Assembly: GCF_019649055.1 (NCBI RefSeq)
Contig: NW_026570292.1
Span: 124,001-188,000, forward strand
DNA from: Paramacrobiotus metropolitanus
Lineage: Eukaryota; Tardigrada; Eutardigrada; Parachela; Macrobiotidae
Direction of reading: 5' to 3'
DNA: 64,000 nucleotides
The stretch's first letter is position 1; the number at the start of each line of letters is the position of its first letter. Positions 43,124 through 54,055 of this stretch are shown one piece after another. The notes under the pieces were generated by a model. That model saw only the letters and a list, made by a program, of their open reading frames with translations, made no database searches and was not told where the DNA came from. A program made the translations under genes and the position numbers.

Positions 43124-43488
43124 CTTTCCTTGTGTTGTGCATATGATTGTGTGTTAGCGGAGTAAAGCATCTTCTGTGATTATCGACGTTCGTAATTTAT
43201 ATCGGATTATAGCGTGGTAAACACGGTATGCTCGTACTTCGTTCGACCCGCATATGTGACGACCGGAACTTAGGAGTATTCTTCAGCACAATCGCTTAGG
43301 GATTCCTGATCTTCGTGTTCCTGAACCTACCAGATTCCATACATTTCCTGTGATCCGCTGTAACAATTGAGACAAGAGTTGCGATACTCACTGAGCAAGG
43401 CAGGGATAGTGGTTACGACGATCCCGTCCGGAGAGTTGTTAGCTAATCGTGTACTTCTTTGTACCATTGGCAACCTCATAACACGACA
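42885..43488 (+). repeat. 3' long terminal repeat
   Basis: 604 bp, identical to the 5' LTR except at 43269 (C for G) and 43413 (T for A). The change at 43269 destroys the CCGGAAGT site present in the 5' LTR. It is followed by GGAT, the target duplication. Confidence 0.95.
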
Positions 43489-43492
43489 GGAT

Positions 43493-43829
43493 TGTCCTGA
43501 GCAATAAAAGATAAATTTTTCTTCTAATATTGCGTCTAGCCAAGAGAATGCAAAGTTTGTACGCGCTCCGCACAGCAGACATTCAAGGAAGCAAGTTTCA
43601 AAAATGTGAAAACATGTTTCCCTGGGCCCTGGCTAAACCTTTTGTATTCAGTCGATACTGTATACAATGAATTAAAACAGGGCGTGTAACAATAATTTGA
43701 TTCTGGGGAAACTAGTGGCTAGCCAAAATAATGAGAAACTATTTATGCAATTCAGATATTCAGTTTTTCAGGCGCAAATCGCAATGGTGGTTTATATGTT
43801 TCGCTGTTTAACCGTCTTGTTGTAGTATT
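43493..43829. other. Flanking host spacer
   Basis: AT-rich sequence between the element and the first laminin-EGF gene. No gene seen. Confidence 0.35.
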
Positions 43830-44522
43830 TCAATATTGTCGAATGTAAAACGAAAAAGCGCGAAGAATATCCAACGTCGCGTTCACTATAGCAGTCGGGA
43901 TCTTGGAAATTGCCGGACCAATAACATTTTCACATGGTTCGCACACGGGATAATTACAAAATCCAACCCGGCATACGCTGCAGTCTCGACTGCCAATGTT
44001 GTCGTTCAAGCATTTGCATTGGCCGGATATTTCACTGCATGCAAGGCTGCCAGAGCCTTGGATCGAGCAGCGACACTCTGAACAACCGTCATAAGGCGAG
44101 AGGTACGTCCCCACTCTGCACCGATCACATATCCGTCCAGCAAAATTTCGGCTGCATTGGCATTGTCCGGTTTTGCATCACACGGCAATGTTGTCTCTCC
44201 ATATGTATACTCTGTTCCTCTGCGGACGCACCCACAGTCTACGCAACCGTATGTACCGTTCATGTACTTCCCGTACGGGCATTCATCTCTGTCTATTATA
44301 AAAGAAAAGAAAATCATGCATAAAAAATCGGTAACAATCATGAATTAAATAACTGGCTGGACATGGCACACTGTTCACGCTCAGTATTAAAGTATCTTTT
44401 GCGCTACGCAATACCACAACGCCTTCGTTACCGGATGGTGGGGCGGTGGAGAGTTTTGTTTCCAGCAAAAACAAAAACGCCACCCATGGCAGATATCCCA
44501 GAACATTGCAGTGCAGCATCAT
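43830..44522 (-). pseudogene. Small secreted laminin-EGF protein A, one frame break
   Basis: Exon 1 (44432-44522) encodes a signal peptide (LPWVAFLFLLETKLSTAPP). Exon 2 (43830-44292) follows a short intron ending ATAATAG. It encodes CPYGKYMNGTYGCVDCGC, two laminin-type EGF modules and the family C-terminus FCNYPVCEPCENVIGPAISK. After CDAKP the frame breaks, and the expected GQCQCSRNFAGRICDRC continues in the next frame. Compared with intact paralogue C, one base is missing near 44173 (AAATAC becomes AAAAC). Probably a recent pseudogene unless the base is a sequencing error. Confidence 0.65.
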
Positions 44523-45589
44523 GCTTGAATGCAGATTACAAGATAGCTTGCTAACAGATTCTCTGAGTAACTAACAGTCTGTAAAATTCATGACGACTAA
44601 CGTTGGAATTCAATAATTATGCCGGTATTTATATGCGTTGCAGTTAATCCATTAGCGATGTATACGCGCAGTAGTCAGAAAACAAGCAATCAGCCATGTT
44701 CCATGGTTGGATCACGTTATGCCCGGGGTGATAAATTTTTTGCGTACATCTTTCCATTGGAAATGACTTATTCATAGTTTCCGGCAACGAAAACCTGCGC
44801 AACTTCAACGTGCTTTGAGCTAACGGTATCTAGCTAGAGCCGTTCATATCAGGGGGTACTCGTACAGATTTAATCCTATGCAGTGATGTACAGATAAGTC
44901 TCCATTTTTGAGGAATATAGGCATTATCCTGGTTTTACTGGTTAGTGAGTTGGATATGCGGCGAAATGTCTGCTGCCACTTATCCCGCGACTACATATTT
45001 ATTCTCGGCGAAATGTATCGGTGCCGGTTCGATGAGTACATAGCCGGAAGAACAAAAATGCTTCATCGTACTTCATTATGGTATTCAAAGCCTGGAAATT
45101 TCTAATTTGGCCAATAAAACAAATCGCTTATGAGTTTGCTTGCCAAGCATATGTTTTCGCTTGTGCAACTGTATATCAAGACAGACTACAGTATAGAACA
45201 TACATATTTTAACACACTTTCGGTTCGGGAAATAACCTCTCGGCAGGTCTGATCGGATTGACGTGTTTTATTAGCGTGTTGTGCTAATGTTCCATGGTGT
45301 AGCATTGACTGAATAAACCTAAACCTAATTTTTGTACTGTAAGACTTTGCTTTTTTGTTCGAGCTTTAGAATAGTCCATCTGACTCCATCATATCGTATA
45401 GATGACCCTGATCGTCGTAGACACACTGGGCTGATAAAGTAAAAGCAACAAGAACTTTTCTCTGGCCTCTATCCAATGAAAATTTGTATGTATTGTACTG
45501 TAATTAAGCTTCCAGATGAAAATGGCAAAACTCATTAAATGTTATTTATGTTAGCTTAATAATCATCGTCTTGATTGTCTTGAACCACT
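44523..45589. other. Intergenic spacer
   Basis: No gene seen. A 65-codon plus-strand ORF at 44908 has no features. Confidence 0.35.
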
Positions 45590-46905
45590 TCAATACTGCC
45601 CAATGTAGAACGAAAAAGCTCGAAGAATGGTCAGTGTCGCGCTCGCAATCGTGATGGGAATCTTGGAAATGGCCGGCTCGATAACATTTTCACACGGTTC
45701 GCACACCGGAAAATTACAAAATCCAACACGGCATCCGTTGCATGACTGGCTGTCAATGTTATCGTTTTGCATTTGCAATGGCCGGTCATCTCATCGCATG
45801 CAAAGTTACCAGAGCCTTCGGCAGAGCCCCGACACCCCCAGCAACTAGTACCGCCACCACTTAAACCATAAGTCCCCGGTCTGCACCGATCACAAGCGCG
45901 CCCAATGACGTTTGTATCGCATTGACATTGTCCAGTATTCGTATCACACGGCTGTGTTCCCGATCCGTACGGATCTGTCGTTCCCCGCCGGTAGCAAGCA
46001 GTTTACACAACCGCAAGTACCGTTTATACAAGTTCCAAATGGGCAGGGGCTGTCATCTAAAGAAAAATCAAATAGATTGTATATAATATTATTTAACTGT
46101 GTCAGAGGCGTACGACTGCGCCTGGTGCGTACAGTCCACACAGGAAGTACTTGCACCCATTGCATGCCGTTATCGCCTCTCTCGCTGTACGTACGTGTGC
46201 TGCTGCACTGCACTCATCCGCTGAAGCGGACATACGCAGCGCACACAATGAGCCACACTTGCTCTCTCGTCCCTTTTTCGCAGTATGACTCAGCGTTCAT
46301 ACGCTCGCGTTGGATAGAGTCCAGTCTGCGCATCATCACACAGCTGATGGCACACAGCACGTGGTTGCCGCCAGCACTTCTTTCACGCCATCAGACGCTC
46401 AAGAACCTTGTTAGCATCCACTTGCTATCTAGCCATCTGTGCTTTGTTCTTGCTTTCCTGCTATTACGCAGCATTGCTCCCCCTTTATTTGTCAATAAAG
46501 CATCACTCGTGATCTCCTCGTGCTTGTCTGTTACAACTGAAATATATTCAAGTAAAAATTAATGCTTTGAAAAAATAAATAAAATCCTGATTGAGATGCA
46601 ACAAGATAAAGGCTATAATCCGGCAGACGCAGCGTTTTCCTTGTATATCATGATCAGTGTATCACTATGAAGAATGAATTGTGACGACGCTAATTAATGG
46701 CGGCAATGTGAATAATTACTAAGCAGACACACGGAAGCGTTCTTGACTTCGTGGTACTTCCTGTCAACAGTGAACGCCGTACGATTTTATTACCGTTTGA
46801 TGCTGGTACGCAGATAAATAATTCGGCTTCCAGCAAGAGGATGAATATTACCGGTACAAGAGCTCTCATAACATTAGAGTAAGGCATACCCGTCGTAGTA
46901 TTCAT
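45590..46905 (-). pseudogene. Small secreted laminin-EGF protein B, several frame breaks
   Basis: Exon 1 (46794-46905) encodes a signal peptide (RALVPVIFILLLEAELFI). Exon 2 (45590-46056) starts DDSPCPFGTCINGTCGCVNC, as in the paralogues. The frame is lost just after that Cys motif (near 45990, net two bases missing) and again near 45770 in the CKCKNDN region (one A missing from a short run). The remainder reads as family sequence across frames, ending FCNFPVCEPCENVIEP. A 737-bp intron holds a solo LTR. Two or more independent breaks argue for a true pseudogene. Confidence 0.65.
46100..46535. mobile_element. Solo LTR in the intron of laminin-EGF gene B
   Basis: A 436-bp segment starts TGTCAGAGG and ends GTTACA, flanked on both sides by ACTG (46096-46099 and 46536-46539). 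An AATAAA lies at 46493, about 40 bp before the end, as expected for an LTR. It is unrelated by eye to the giant element's LTR. No internal region is present. Confidence 0.6.
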
Positions 46906-47549
46906 AAAACGCTAGGGTAGTGCTCAAGTTTAACTGTTTGTCACGGCTCAGTTTTCTGTAAATACTCGCAACTACCAATTTATTTGTTAAGTCTACGCAT
47001 GATGCTTCATGGTGTTTAAGGTTATGTACTAAATGGACCATTTTTACTGATGTATACTAAAACGATGCTCTTAAAGCGTCTCAACTCGAATTGCTTATTC
47101 AGCGCTTCGAGGGAGCTTACGACTGTACAGGTTGGAAAAGGATGCAAGGTCACGAAGCAGCTATGCTTACAATTACCAGAATCGAGAAACACCAGTTTAC
47201 TGTGCGGCCAGATCCCAAGGCCTAACTTTATTAGTACGTCCCGTACGAACGGACGAAAGTCCAAAACTAAAATTAGGTTGAGAAACAGAATGGGCATCTT
47301 CCGATAAATGTGTCTAGTCATGTTACGCTCATGGTGAGTTGGTCAGAACAGGTAGTCAAACGTGGTGAACCGCTTAGACAACATTCATACGCTTTAATAC
47401 TGTATGACTAATTAAAGAATTCTTATCAATGTATCAGGTGCGTTTCATGATAGGATCATGTTATGCCTGCGGCGACAGGCCATTTACTTGGAAGAAAATA
47501 ACACGGTGGTTTCGTTTCGCCAACAACAAAGACTGTGTCCGACTTCAAC
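46906..47549. other. Intergenic spacer
   Basis: No gene seen; the ORFs on both strands at 47022-47321 overlap each other and have no features. Confidence 0.35.
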
Positions 47550-48553
47550 GTTTGGTAATAATCTCGTAATCAACCTACCACGACGCACAGAGGAGCTAGC
47601 TCCCTCCGCCTACTTGGCATCGGCTTCCTCATTGCGTCCGCTTCTCTAAACTATGCCCGATCCTACCACCGACGGATATAACCGCCGCAACACTGGCATG
47701 GAAGTTGGTCACCTGCTTGAACGATGTGCCGGCCGAACCCGTCCAGAGCATCCAAAAGGCCTGTGATACTCCCGCGACCTTACGTGCTCTCTCAGACCTT
47801 TCAGCTCTCCGTGTCTCTACTACAGAAGTGGCACACTTGAAGGCTGTATCGACCCCAGAATCAGGTCACTGGATCCACGCATTACCCGCTGCATGTTTGG
47901 GTAATTTACTCGAAAACATTGATTTCCAAACCAGCGTCGCTCTACGATTAGGAGCTCCAGTCGTCACTCCCCACGAATGTAAGTGCGGCGAATGGGTGGA
48001 CGAACTCGGGAGACATGGACTGCGAAGCAAACGATCAGCCGGACGTTTACCTAGACACGATGGCATCAGCAGGGAGTTCGCCCGCGCGCTAACGACGTGC
48101 GGTTTCCCTGCCAGAATGGAACCTAAGGGACTGGCCGTAACAGGCAATAAAAGACCGGATGTTGTTACGTTTATTCCATGGGAACGTGGCAAACCACTCG
48201 CAATAGACGTGACCTGTGTGGACACTCTGGCCACCTCCTATATTGACCGTACATCCGTCAATGTCGGTGCCGCAGCGGAACTGGCCGAAACAAAAAAGCT
48301 CGCAAAACATGCGTGGCTTCAGCCAAGGTACAATTTTGTTGCCGCTGGCTTTGAAATATACGGACCATTGGGCGACGGAGCTAAGAAGCTGGTCGATAAA
48401 GTCGGATACCTTATAGCGGCCGCTACCGGGCAATCGCGCGCGAAAGAATTCTTACGGCAACGGATCTCCATACAAATTCAAAGAGGGTACGCTCTGTGTG
48501 TGATGGGCACAATAAAGGAACAGGAGAAATTAGAAGAAATTTTCTTGTTGTAG
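47550..48553 (+). pseudogene. 5'-truncated non-LTR retrotransposon, endonuclease tail
   Basis: The fragment covers the end of a LINE-type ORF. It begins within the region after reverse transcriptase (LPRRTEELAPSAYLASAS) and shifts frame near 47640. It then runs open as ILPPTDITAATLAWK..., SGHWIHALPAACLGNLL, a Cys/His cluster (HECKCGEWVDELGRHGL), RHDGIS, EPKGL, and the catalytic-type RPDVVTFIPW...IDVTCVDT, ending at TAG/48553. The Cys cluster plus RPD...D pattern is that of the restriction-enzyme-like endonuclease of R2/NeSL-type elements, from established knowledge. The reverse transcriptase is missing, so this copy is dead. A related fragment lies at 53676-54055. Confidence 0.7.
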
Positions 48554-49510
48554 CGGATTGTCCATTTTATTGTTTTGTTAACGCCTTCCTGTGCCTAATA
48601 TGTACAAAGCTGTTGCTTTCTTTTCTTTGAGATTTGGAAACCTACCACTGATTTCAAAGTGTCTTGGAAATATACGGTTCCATATAGAGTACGTAGTGAT
48701 TATGCTATATTTGATGGAATACTGCTGCGCCAGCAACCGTGGGCCACAGTATATTGTTTTGTAAGTTTTGCTCAAAACGAAATTCCAAAGAATAAAGAAT
48801 TCGACGTTCTGCTAATGCGATATTCAAAAGTTGTTTCGGTGCCGTCCAGTGGCCCGAATAGAACGTACTTGTAGCGTCATTGATACTGAAAATATTCAGC
48901 ACCATGCTACCACGGTGACCCGCAATTTCGTAAACGAAAATTCGGCGACTGCCACTTCGCCGAACAGACACGATGTCGCCCGCTACGATGTCGGACTAAC
49001 GTTCAGCTAAGCCATCGTAAGTTAGTTTGTTTTTAGTTTTCTTAGTTTTCCTAGGTTTCTTAAGTCGTCGCCCTCGTGTCGGTCGACGAAATATCGGCCA
49101 ACCGACTACCACTACATCGCTTACTTCGATAATAAGCGCTTGGGTCTGTCACGTTTTGGGTAAAGAAATTCGGCTATTGCCTGAAATCTGTCAAAAATAT
49201 AATTGTCACTTATAATTTGTTTTTACTGTCACAACGCAGAGAAGGCATGACGCCGTCATCTGCATGATGTTGAATAATACAGTGGTATAAATGATGTGAG
49301 TAATACAGTGGTATAGGGCTATATTTGCATGACATTTGTGTTTGCATTGGAATCAAAATTCTGCATACTTTAATGCAACAGCTGTACTTGAATTCTTGCA
49401 AAAATAATGATTAGCCAAAATGACGCAAGATCTATGAAGTACATTTCGTACTAAACGGTAAACGAATTTGGAAGCAGACATATTCGCATTTTTGTGTTTA
49501 GTCAGTAGAC
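48554..49510. other. Intergenic spacer
   Basis: No gene seen. It has short runs of simple repeats (tagttttcttagttttcctagg near 49035). Confidence 0.35.
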
Positions 49511-50172
49511 TCAGTACGGCCTAATGTAGAACGAGAAAGCGCGAAGAATGTCCAATGTCGCGTTCACGATGGTGGTGGGAATCTTGGCGATCGCCGGGCC
49601 GATGATATTTTCACACGGTTCGCACACGGGATAGTTACAAAAGCCAACACGACATCGCTCGCAGCCTCGACCGCCAATGTTATCGTTTTTGCATTTGCAC
49701 TGGCCAGTCACCTCATTGCAGACCGTGCTGCTGGAACCTTCAAGAGCGCACCAACAATCCAAACAATAGCCAGCACTTAAGTCGTATGACCCCGGGTTGC
49801 ATCGGTCGCACGTCCGTTCAATAATATTTCGGCCACATTGACATTGTCCAGTATTTGCATCGCACGTCTGTGTTGACGATCCGTACGGATCTGTCGTTCC
49901 CCGGCGGTAGCAGGCGCAATTCACACAACCATAGGTGCCGTTCATAAACGATCCATACGGACACTGGCTGTCATCTGCAGAAAACATAAACATCGTGCAG
50001 GAATCATGGTGCAGCGAAGATTAATGGAAACGAACATACTGCTGACACTACAGCACACTGTTAATTATATTTTGTTACCTGACGACGAAGGTGGGGCGGT
50101 GGTAAATTTTGTTTCCAGCAAGAAAAGATAAACCAGCCACGTCAGACATATCCAAGCTTTGCAATGCGGCAT
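49511..50172 (-). CDS. Small secreted laminin-EGF protein C, intact
   Basis: Exon 1 (50079-50172) encodes a signal peptide (WICLTWLVYLFLLETKFTTA). Exon 2 (49511-49974) is joined across a 104-bp intron in phase 1, giving 185 aa. The mature protein has a leading Cys knot (CPYGSFMNGTYGCVNCACYR), two laminin-type EGF modules (CDANTGQCQCGRNIIERTCD and VCNEVTGQCKCKNDNIGGRG) and the family tail CRVGFCNYPVCEPCENIIGP followed by a hydrophobic/amphipathic helix. It is probably secreted or extracellular-matrix associated. This is the one fully intact copy in the array and the reference for judging the others. Confidence 0.8.
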
Positions 50173-51226
50173 CGTCTTTAAATCGGCTTTTCAGTACTAG
50201 AATCAGAAAAGTCACTAGTCTCAGGTCGTGTAATCCTTGACACTTGGAATCTCTGACAAAAGCGCCAGTATTAATACACTGCAGTTTGTATGCTCTCACT
50301 AGCGATGTGATAGTCTCTACCTAGCAGACATATCAGGCGCATTTCATGGTGGAGTCATGTTACGCTCGCGGTAATAATACCGTACCTTGTACATGCGTCT
50401 TTCAACTGGAAAACCTCATAATAATTATTGGAATTCGCTTAAGTGAACTGGCAACGTCGTAAAGACAACACCGACAGAAACCAATAAACAAACTATTAAA
50501 AAAATTAAAAACATTCGAGTTTTCTCACAGCCTAATTCCTTATTATGGCGATAAATTATTAGTATTTTACTGCATGTTCTGTGGTTGCAGGTGCGACAGT
50601 AGCTACTAGCTGCACGTCACCAGAAGACTCTGGATGGCTTAACACCCGTGTCCGATTGTTGCCACTGGATCAACGGTCTGCGGCCACAAACTCCCACCAG
50701 ATGCCTATCGAATGGCAAGGATTTTACGAATGCCGGTAGAGGCTTTTATGAGTCTACCGGGTAGTTATGGTAAATGTATTGTATAGCTGCTTATAATCGC
50801 GTGGACTAGAAGTCTGCGTTATCGTAACACAAGTATTAATAACCCTGCAAACATTTTTTCAGGAGATTTTTGTTTCGATATTTCCAAAAAAACTTTAACC
50901 AAAACTGTGGAAGCGCTTCTCAGCAGTCCAGCAATTCAACAAAACAGCTGGCCGTACGAATAAATATGAATTCCGTACCGAATTAAAATTACTCCTTTAT
51001 GGCGAAAAACGACAAATACGCCGCTAGTTACAGTAGTTTTGCAATAACTGGGAATATTCAGCTTTTACTTTACAGTTAGGACGATGCAGTCTCGCTAGCA
51101 TTTAGTGATTTCTCTTTATATTCTCTCGCTAGCATTCCTCTTTATATTCAGTAGTGCGAAGAGCAAACAGATGTCATTCTTTGCGCGGAACGGTGAGACA
51201 GTAAAATTGCGTAAAAATTTGCTACT
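50173..51226. other. Intergenic spacer
   Basis: No gene seen. AT-rich, with a short duplicated phrase (ctcgctagcatt) near 51090-51135. Confidence 0.35.
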
Positions 51227-51929
51227 CTAGAAAATGCGCGGCAGCATCATGGGAAATTTTACAACAGCGCGAAACATCTTGAATACTTCATTCGCCACAA
51301 CGATAGAAGCATTGGTAATCACCGTACTAAGCGCATTTTCACAAGGCTCGCACACTGGGAACTTGCAAAATCCAGCTTGACAGGAATCGCAATACATATG
51401 TGCCGATAATCCGATCCGTCTTGCAAACGCATGCACCCGAATATCTTACGCATGAATTATCTACACTGCCGCTGGGAGAGCACGGGCATGTTCCACATTT
51501 GTCATACCCAAAACGATATGTTCCCGGTGCACATTTATTACATGCCAGCCCGACAAAGTTGGGAAGGCAAGGACATTGTCCAGTATGCGGATCACATTTC
51601 TCCCTGTCATCTCGATCCGGAGCGGTGAAGGGGTTACAATTACAACTGACACAACCATAGGAACCGTTGTTGTACATTCCCGTTCCACAGGGAGTGTTCT
51701 CTAGAATTAATGATTAATTGCGAAAAACGGGCAGAGGTCACAGAGAAGGAGCGGTCAAGTAAGACGAGCGTTATAATAATTATAATAATAATATAATATG
51801 TACTGTTAAGCATAGTGCAGGTGAATTACCGGATAGCGCTGCGGCTGGGGCACATAATGCCGATTTTATTTCCAGCAAGAGTATACGGGTCAGCAACACA
51901 AAAATTCCGAAAGCGTTTGGAAGGGGCAT
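51227..51929 (-). pseudogene. Small secreted laminin-EGF protein D, one frame break
   Basis: Exon 1 (51830-51929) encodes a signal peptide (PNAFGIFVLLTRILLLEIKS). Exon 2 (51227-51700) joins in phase 1 and encodes CGTGMYNNGSYGCVSCNCN, two EGF-like modules (CDPHTGQCPCLPNFVGLACN, CGTCPCSPSGSVDNSCVRYS) and, in another frame, the family tail YCDSCQAGFCKFPVCEPCEN. The frame changes near 51395, between CVCKTDRIIG and YCDSC, where one base appears to be inserted. The C-terminal helix differs from A-C. The copy is probably decaying. Confidence 0.6.
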
Positions 51930-52934
51930 GCCGGTTTACTCTGTAGTTTGTACTGTATTGCGCTAACACAGTACTACAGTAATTAGAAGTCTTCAACGAC
52001 GTCTGCCGTCGTAATAATCAGTAATCGTATAATACAGTAATATGCCTGTTTCAGCGCATTAGGTTATCGTGCAGAACTGTAAAGCTTCTCTCATGATGCG
52101 ATCACGCTATGCCCAGGGTGATGGTGATTTCTGCACTAGAAAAAACAACAATAATTTGATGTTTTAGGCTTTGTGAACATCTTATACGCCAGCACAATGC
52201 ACGACGAGGAAATCGGCATAACTTCCGATACTACGGTAATTGTACTGGTGTTATCGAACGTATTGTAAAACGTACTGTAAATTATCGAAGGTGCTGTAAA
52301 ATCGATTTTTATATAGCGCAGATAAATTAAGTAGTTGTAAACTGGATTAATGTTATCAAACAGCGGTAAAAGGGGTGTGGTGTGCTTTTCTTACAAAATC
52401 TGATCTTGACTACTGTGGCTGCTTTGGAAAGCATGGCAGGATCACCTTTTCGTCTTCAGTCGGGTGTTATTGTTATTTTTACTACCAACAACGATGAAAT
52501 AGTTCTGTGGCAGCCGGCTCGTAGACTGCTTTAACTTCAGTATAATCTATAATGGAACTGGCTGCATGATACAACGGAAATTATTTGGCGATTAGCGGCT
52601 CAAATGCCAGTTACAACAAACTCTTGGGTCGATAAAAAGCGTTGGAAGATATGTCGTGTTTACGGTATTTGTTGGGGCTAGATTTTGGTCATAAGTCGTC
52701 GGCCTCGACAAAAAACTGGATATACAAATTCGAGTATACGTAGGTACATCTTTACGGACACATGCAAGATACGAGTACGTAGTAAAACCAGGCCTAGGCA
52801 TGCTTTTGTAAGCATCAGTCTTTTACGCCTTTGCATCTACCATTTTCCCTGCAGTCATAACCACGATGTATAGCATCAAGTCATGAGCAATTCCAAAGCG
52901 TGACGGTAGATCCGCACATGCTTCAATAGTTCAA
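51930..52934. other. Intergenic spacer
   Basis: No gene seen; short ORFs near 52592-52873 overlap on opposite strands and lack features. Confidence 0.35.
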
Positions 52935-53449
52935 TTAAAACCAAAAGTCCCGTAATCCGTTAAAATAAAAACCACAAAAAAGATTGAGTGTCGCATTCAG
53001 CACGGCTGGCTAGACTGAGGAAAATGTCGCAGCAAGGAGATTTTCGCACGGGTCGCACATAGGGTAGTTGCAGAATCCGGCTTGGCACATGCGGCAAGTT
53101 GGGCCTAAAATATTTTCGTTGTTGCATGTGCATTGCCCAGTCGTCACATTGCAAACATTGTGCTTGCTCCCTGGAAAACTACAATAACAGGATCGACAAG
53201 ATGGAACACCACGGATGTCCACATCAGAGACCCAAGTTTCTGGCGCGCATCGATCGCATGCCCGACCAATATAAGATGCACCGCACTCGCACTGTCCAGA
53301 AAACGCATCGCAAGGCAGTACACCATTATACTCCAAGTGATTATCCAGCTTGGAGTAAGGAATAACAGTCCCTGCTCGATTACAGTCGCAGTTGACACAC
53401 TTGCCGGATCCGTTCCGATACATCCCATATTCGCAAAGAAATATCTTTT
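52935..53449 (-). pseudogene. Small secreted laminin-EGF protein E, premature stop
   Basis: The single visible exon starts after TATTTTAG at 53450 and reads CEYGMYRNGSGKCVNCDC, two EGF-like modules (CDAFSGQCECGASYIGRACD, VCNVTTGQCTCNNENILGPT) and the tail CQAGFCNYPMCDPCENLLAA. A TAG at 53010-53012 interrupts the C-terminal helix; the same frame then continues as PAVLNATLNLFCGFYFNG to a TAA at 52935. Intact C has NATLDILRAFSFY at this place. The stop may be a late truncation. Exon 1 was not found; a LINE fragment sits where the upstream intron should be. Confidence 0.6.
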
Positions 53450-53675
53450 CTAAAATATAATAGCATTGTCATCGTAATTGAACCTCTACATAACTGCACC
53501 AACAACAACCTTATGAATTACATAAGTAAGTTTGCAACATACACTGAAATTTCGGTTTATACATATTCTAACCTTTAATAAGTATCATGTCACAAGTACA
53601 AACTTAGTACTAGAAAACATTAATCTCATAACAGAAACACTTCCTCAATGCTATCCTGATCGGGAATTGTACCCA

Positions 53676-54055
53676 TTACACAAATCGCATTCCCCGTTGT
53701 ATCTGGATAGAGAGCCGCTGTCTAAAAAACTCTTTCGCACGTTTCTGGCCTGTGGCGGTGGCCATACCGCTTCCAACCTTATCCACAAGCCTTTTTGTTC
53801 CATCTCCCCACGGTCCGTAAATTTCGAATGCTGCCGCCATGAAGTTATACCGTGGCTGCAGCCAGCTGTGTTTCGTCAGTTTCGCTCTTTCGGCATGTTC
53901 AGCTGCGGCCCCGGCATTCATTGAGAATGGAGCCGAAAGGTCTTTCAGCGAAGGATCGCAAAAGGCCGGATGTGATCACACTCGTACCATGGGAACGCGG
54001 ATAGCCGCTGGCCGTCGACGTGACTTGCGTGGACACACTTGCAGCCTCTGGTTTA
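53676..54055. mobile_element. LINE fragment with 5' inversion
   Basis: The 3' segment (53676-53921, minus strand) encodes NAGAAAEHAERAKLTKHSWL...IYGPWGDG, matching the tail of the element at 47550-48553. Directly beside it, 53930-54055 on the plus strand encodes the preceding part (EPKGLSAKDRKRPDVITLVP, AVDVTCVDTLAAS), interrupted by one TAG. The two parts are head to head, as expected of a twin-primed insertion. Confidence 0.65.

Larger units (their letters stand above)
19880..43488 (+). mobile_element. Giant Ty3/gypsy-type LTR retroelement, 23.6 kb
   Basis: The element is bounded by 604-bp direct repeats that begin TG and end CA and are flanked by a 4-bp target duplication, GGAT (19876-19879 and 43489-43492). 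A tRNA-type primer-binding site follows the 5' LTR at once and a G-rich tract precedes the 3' LTR. The gag-pol frame is intact and has the domain order gag, protease, reverse transcriptase, RNase H, integrase, which is typical of Ty3/gypsy. About 13 kb after pol holds eight extra ORFs, at least three introns and a tRNA-like repeat array. The LTRs differ at only two positions (20264/43269 and 20408/43413), so insertion was recent. Ordinary members of the superfamily are roughly 5-10 kb. No obvious envelope gene was found. Confidence 0.93.

Noticed and set aside
45912-46562. 216-codon plus-strand ORF
   Set aside because: It overlaps antisense laminin-EGF sequence and the solo LTR; the translation is low in features and is best explained as chance.
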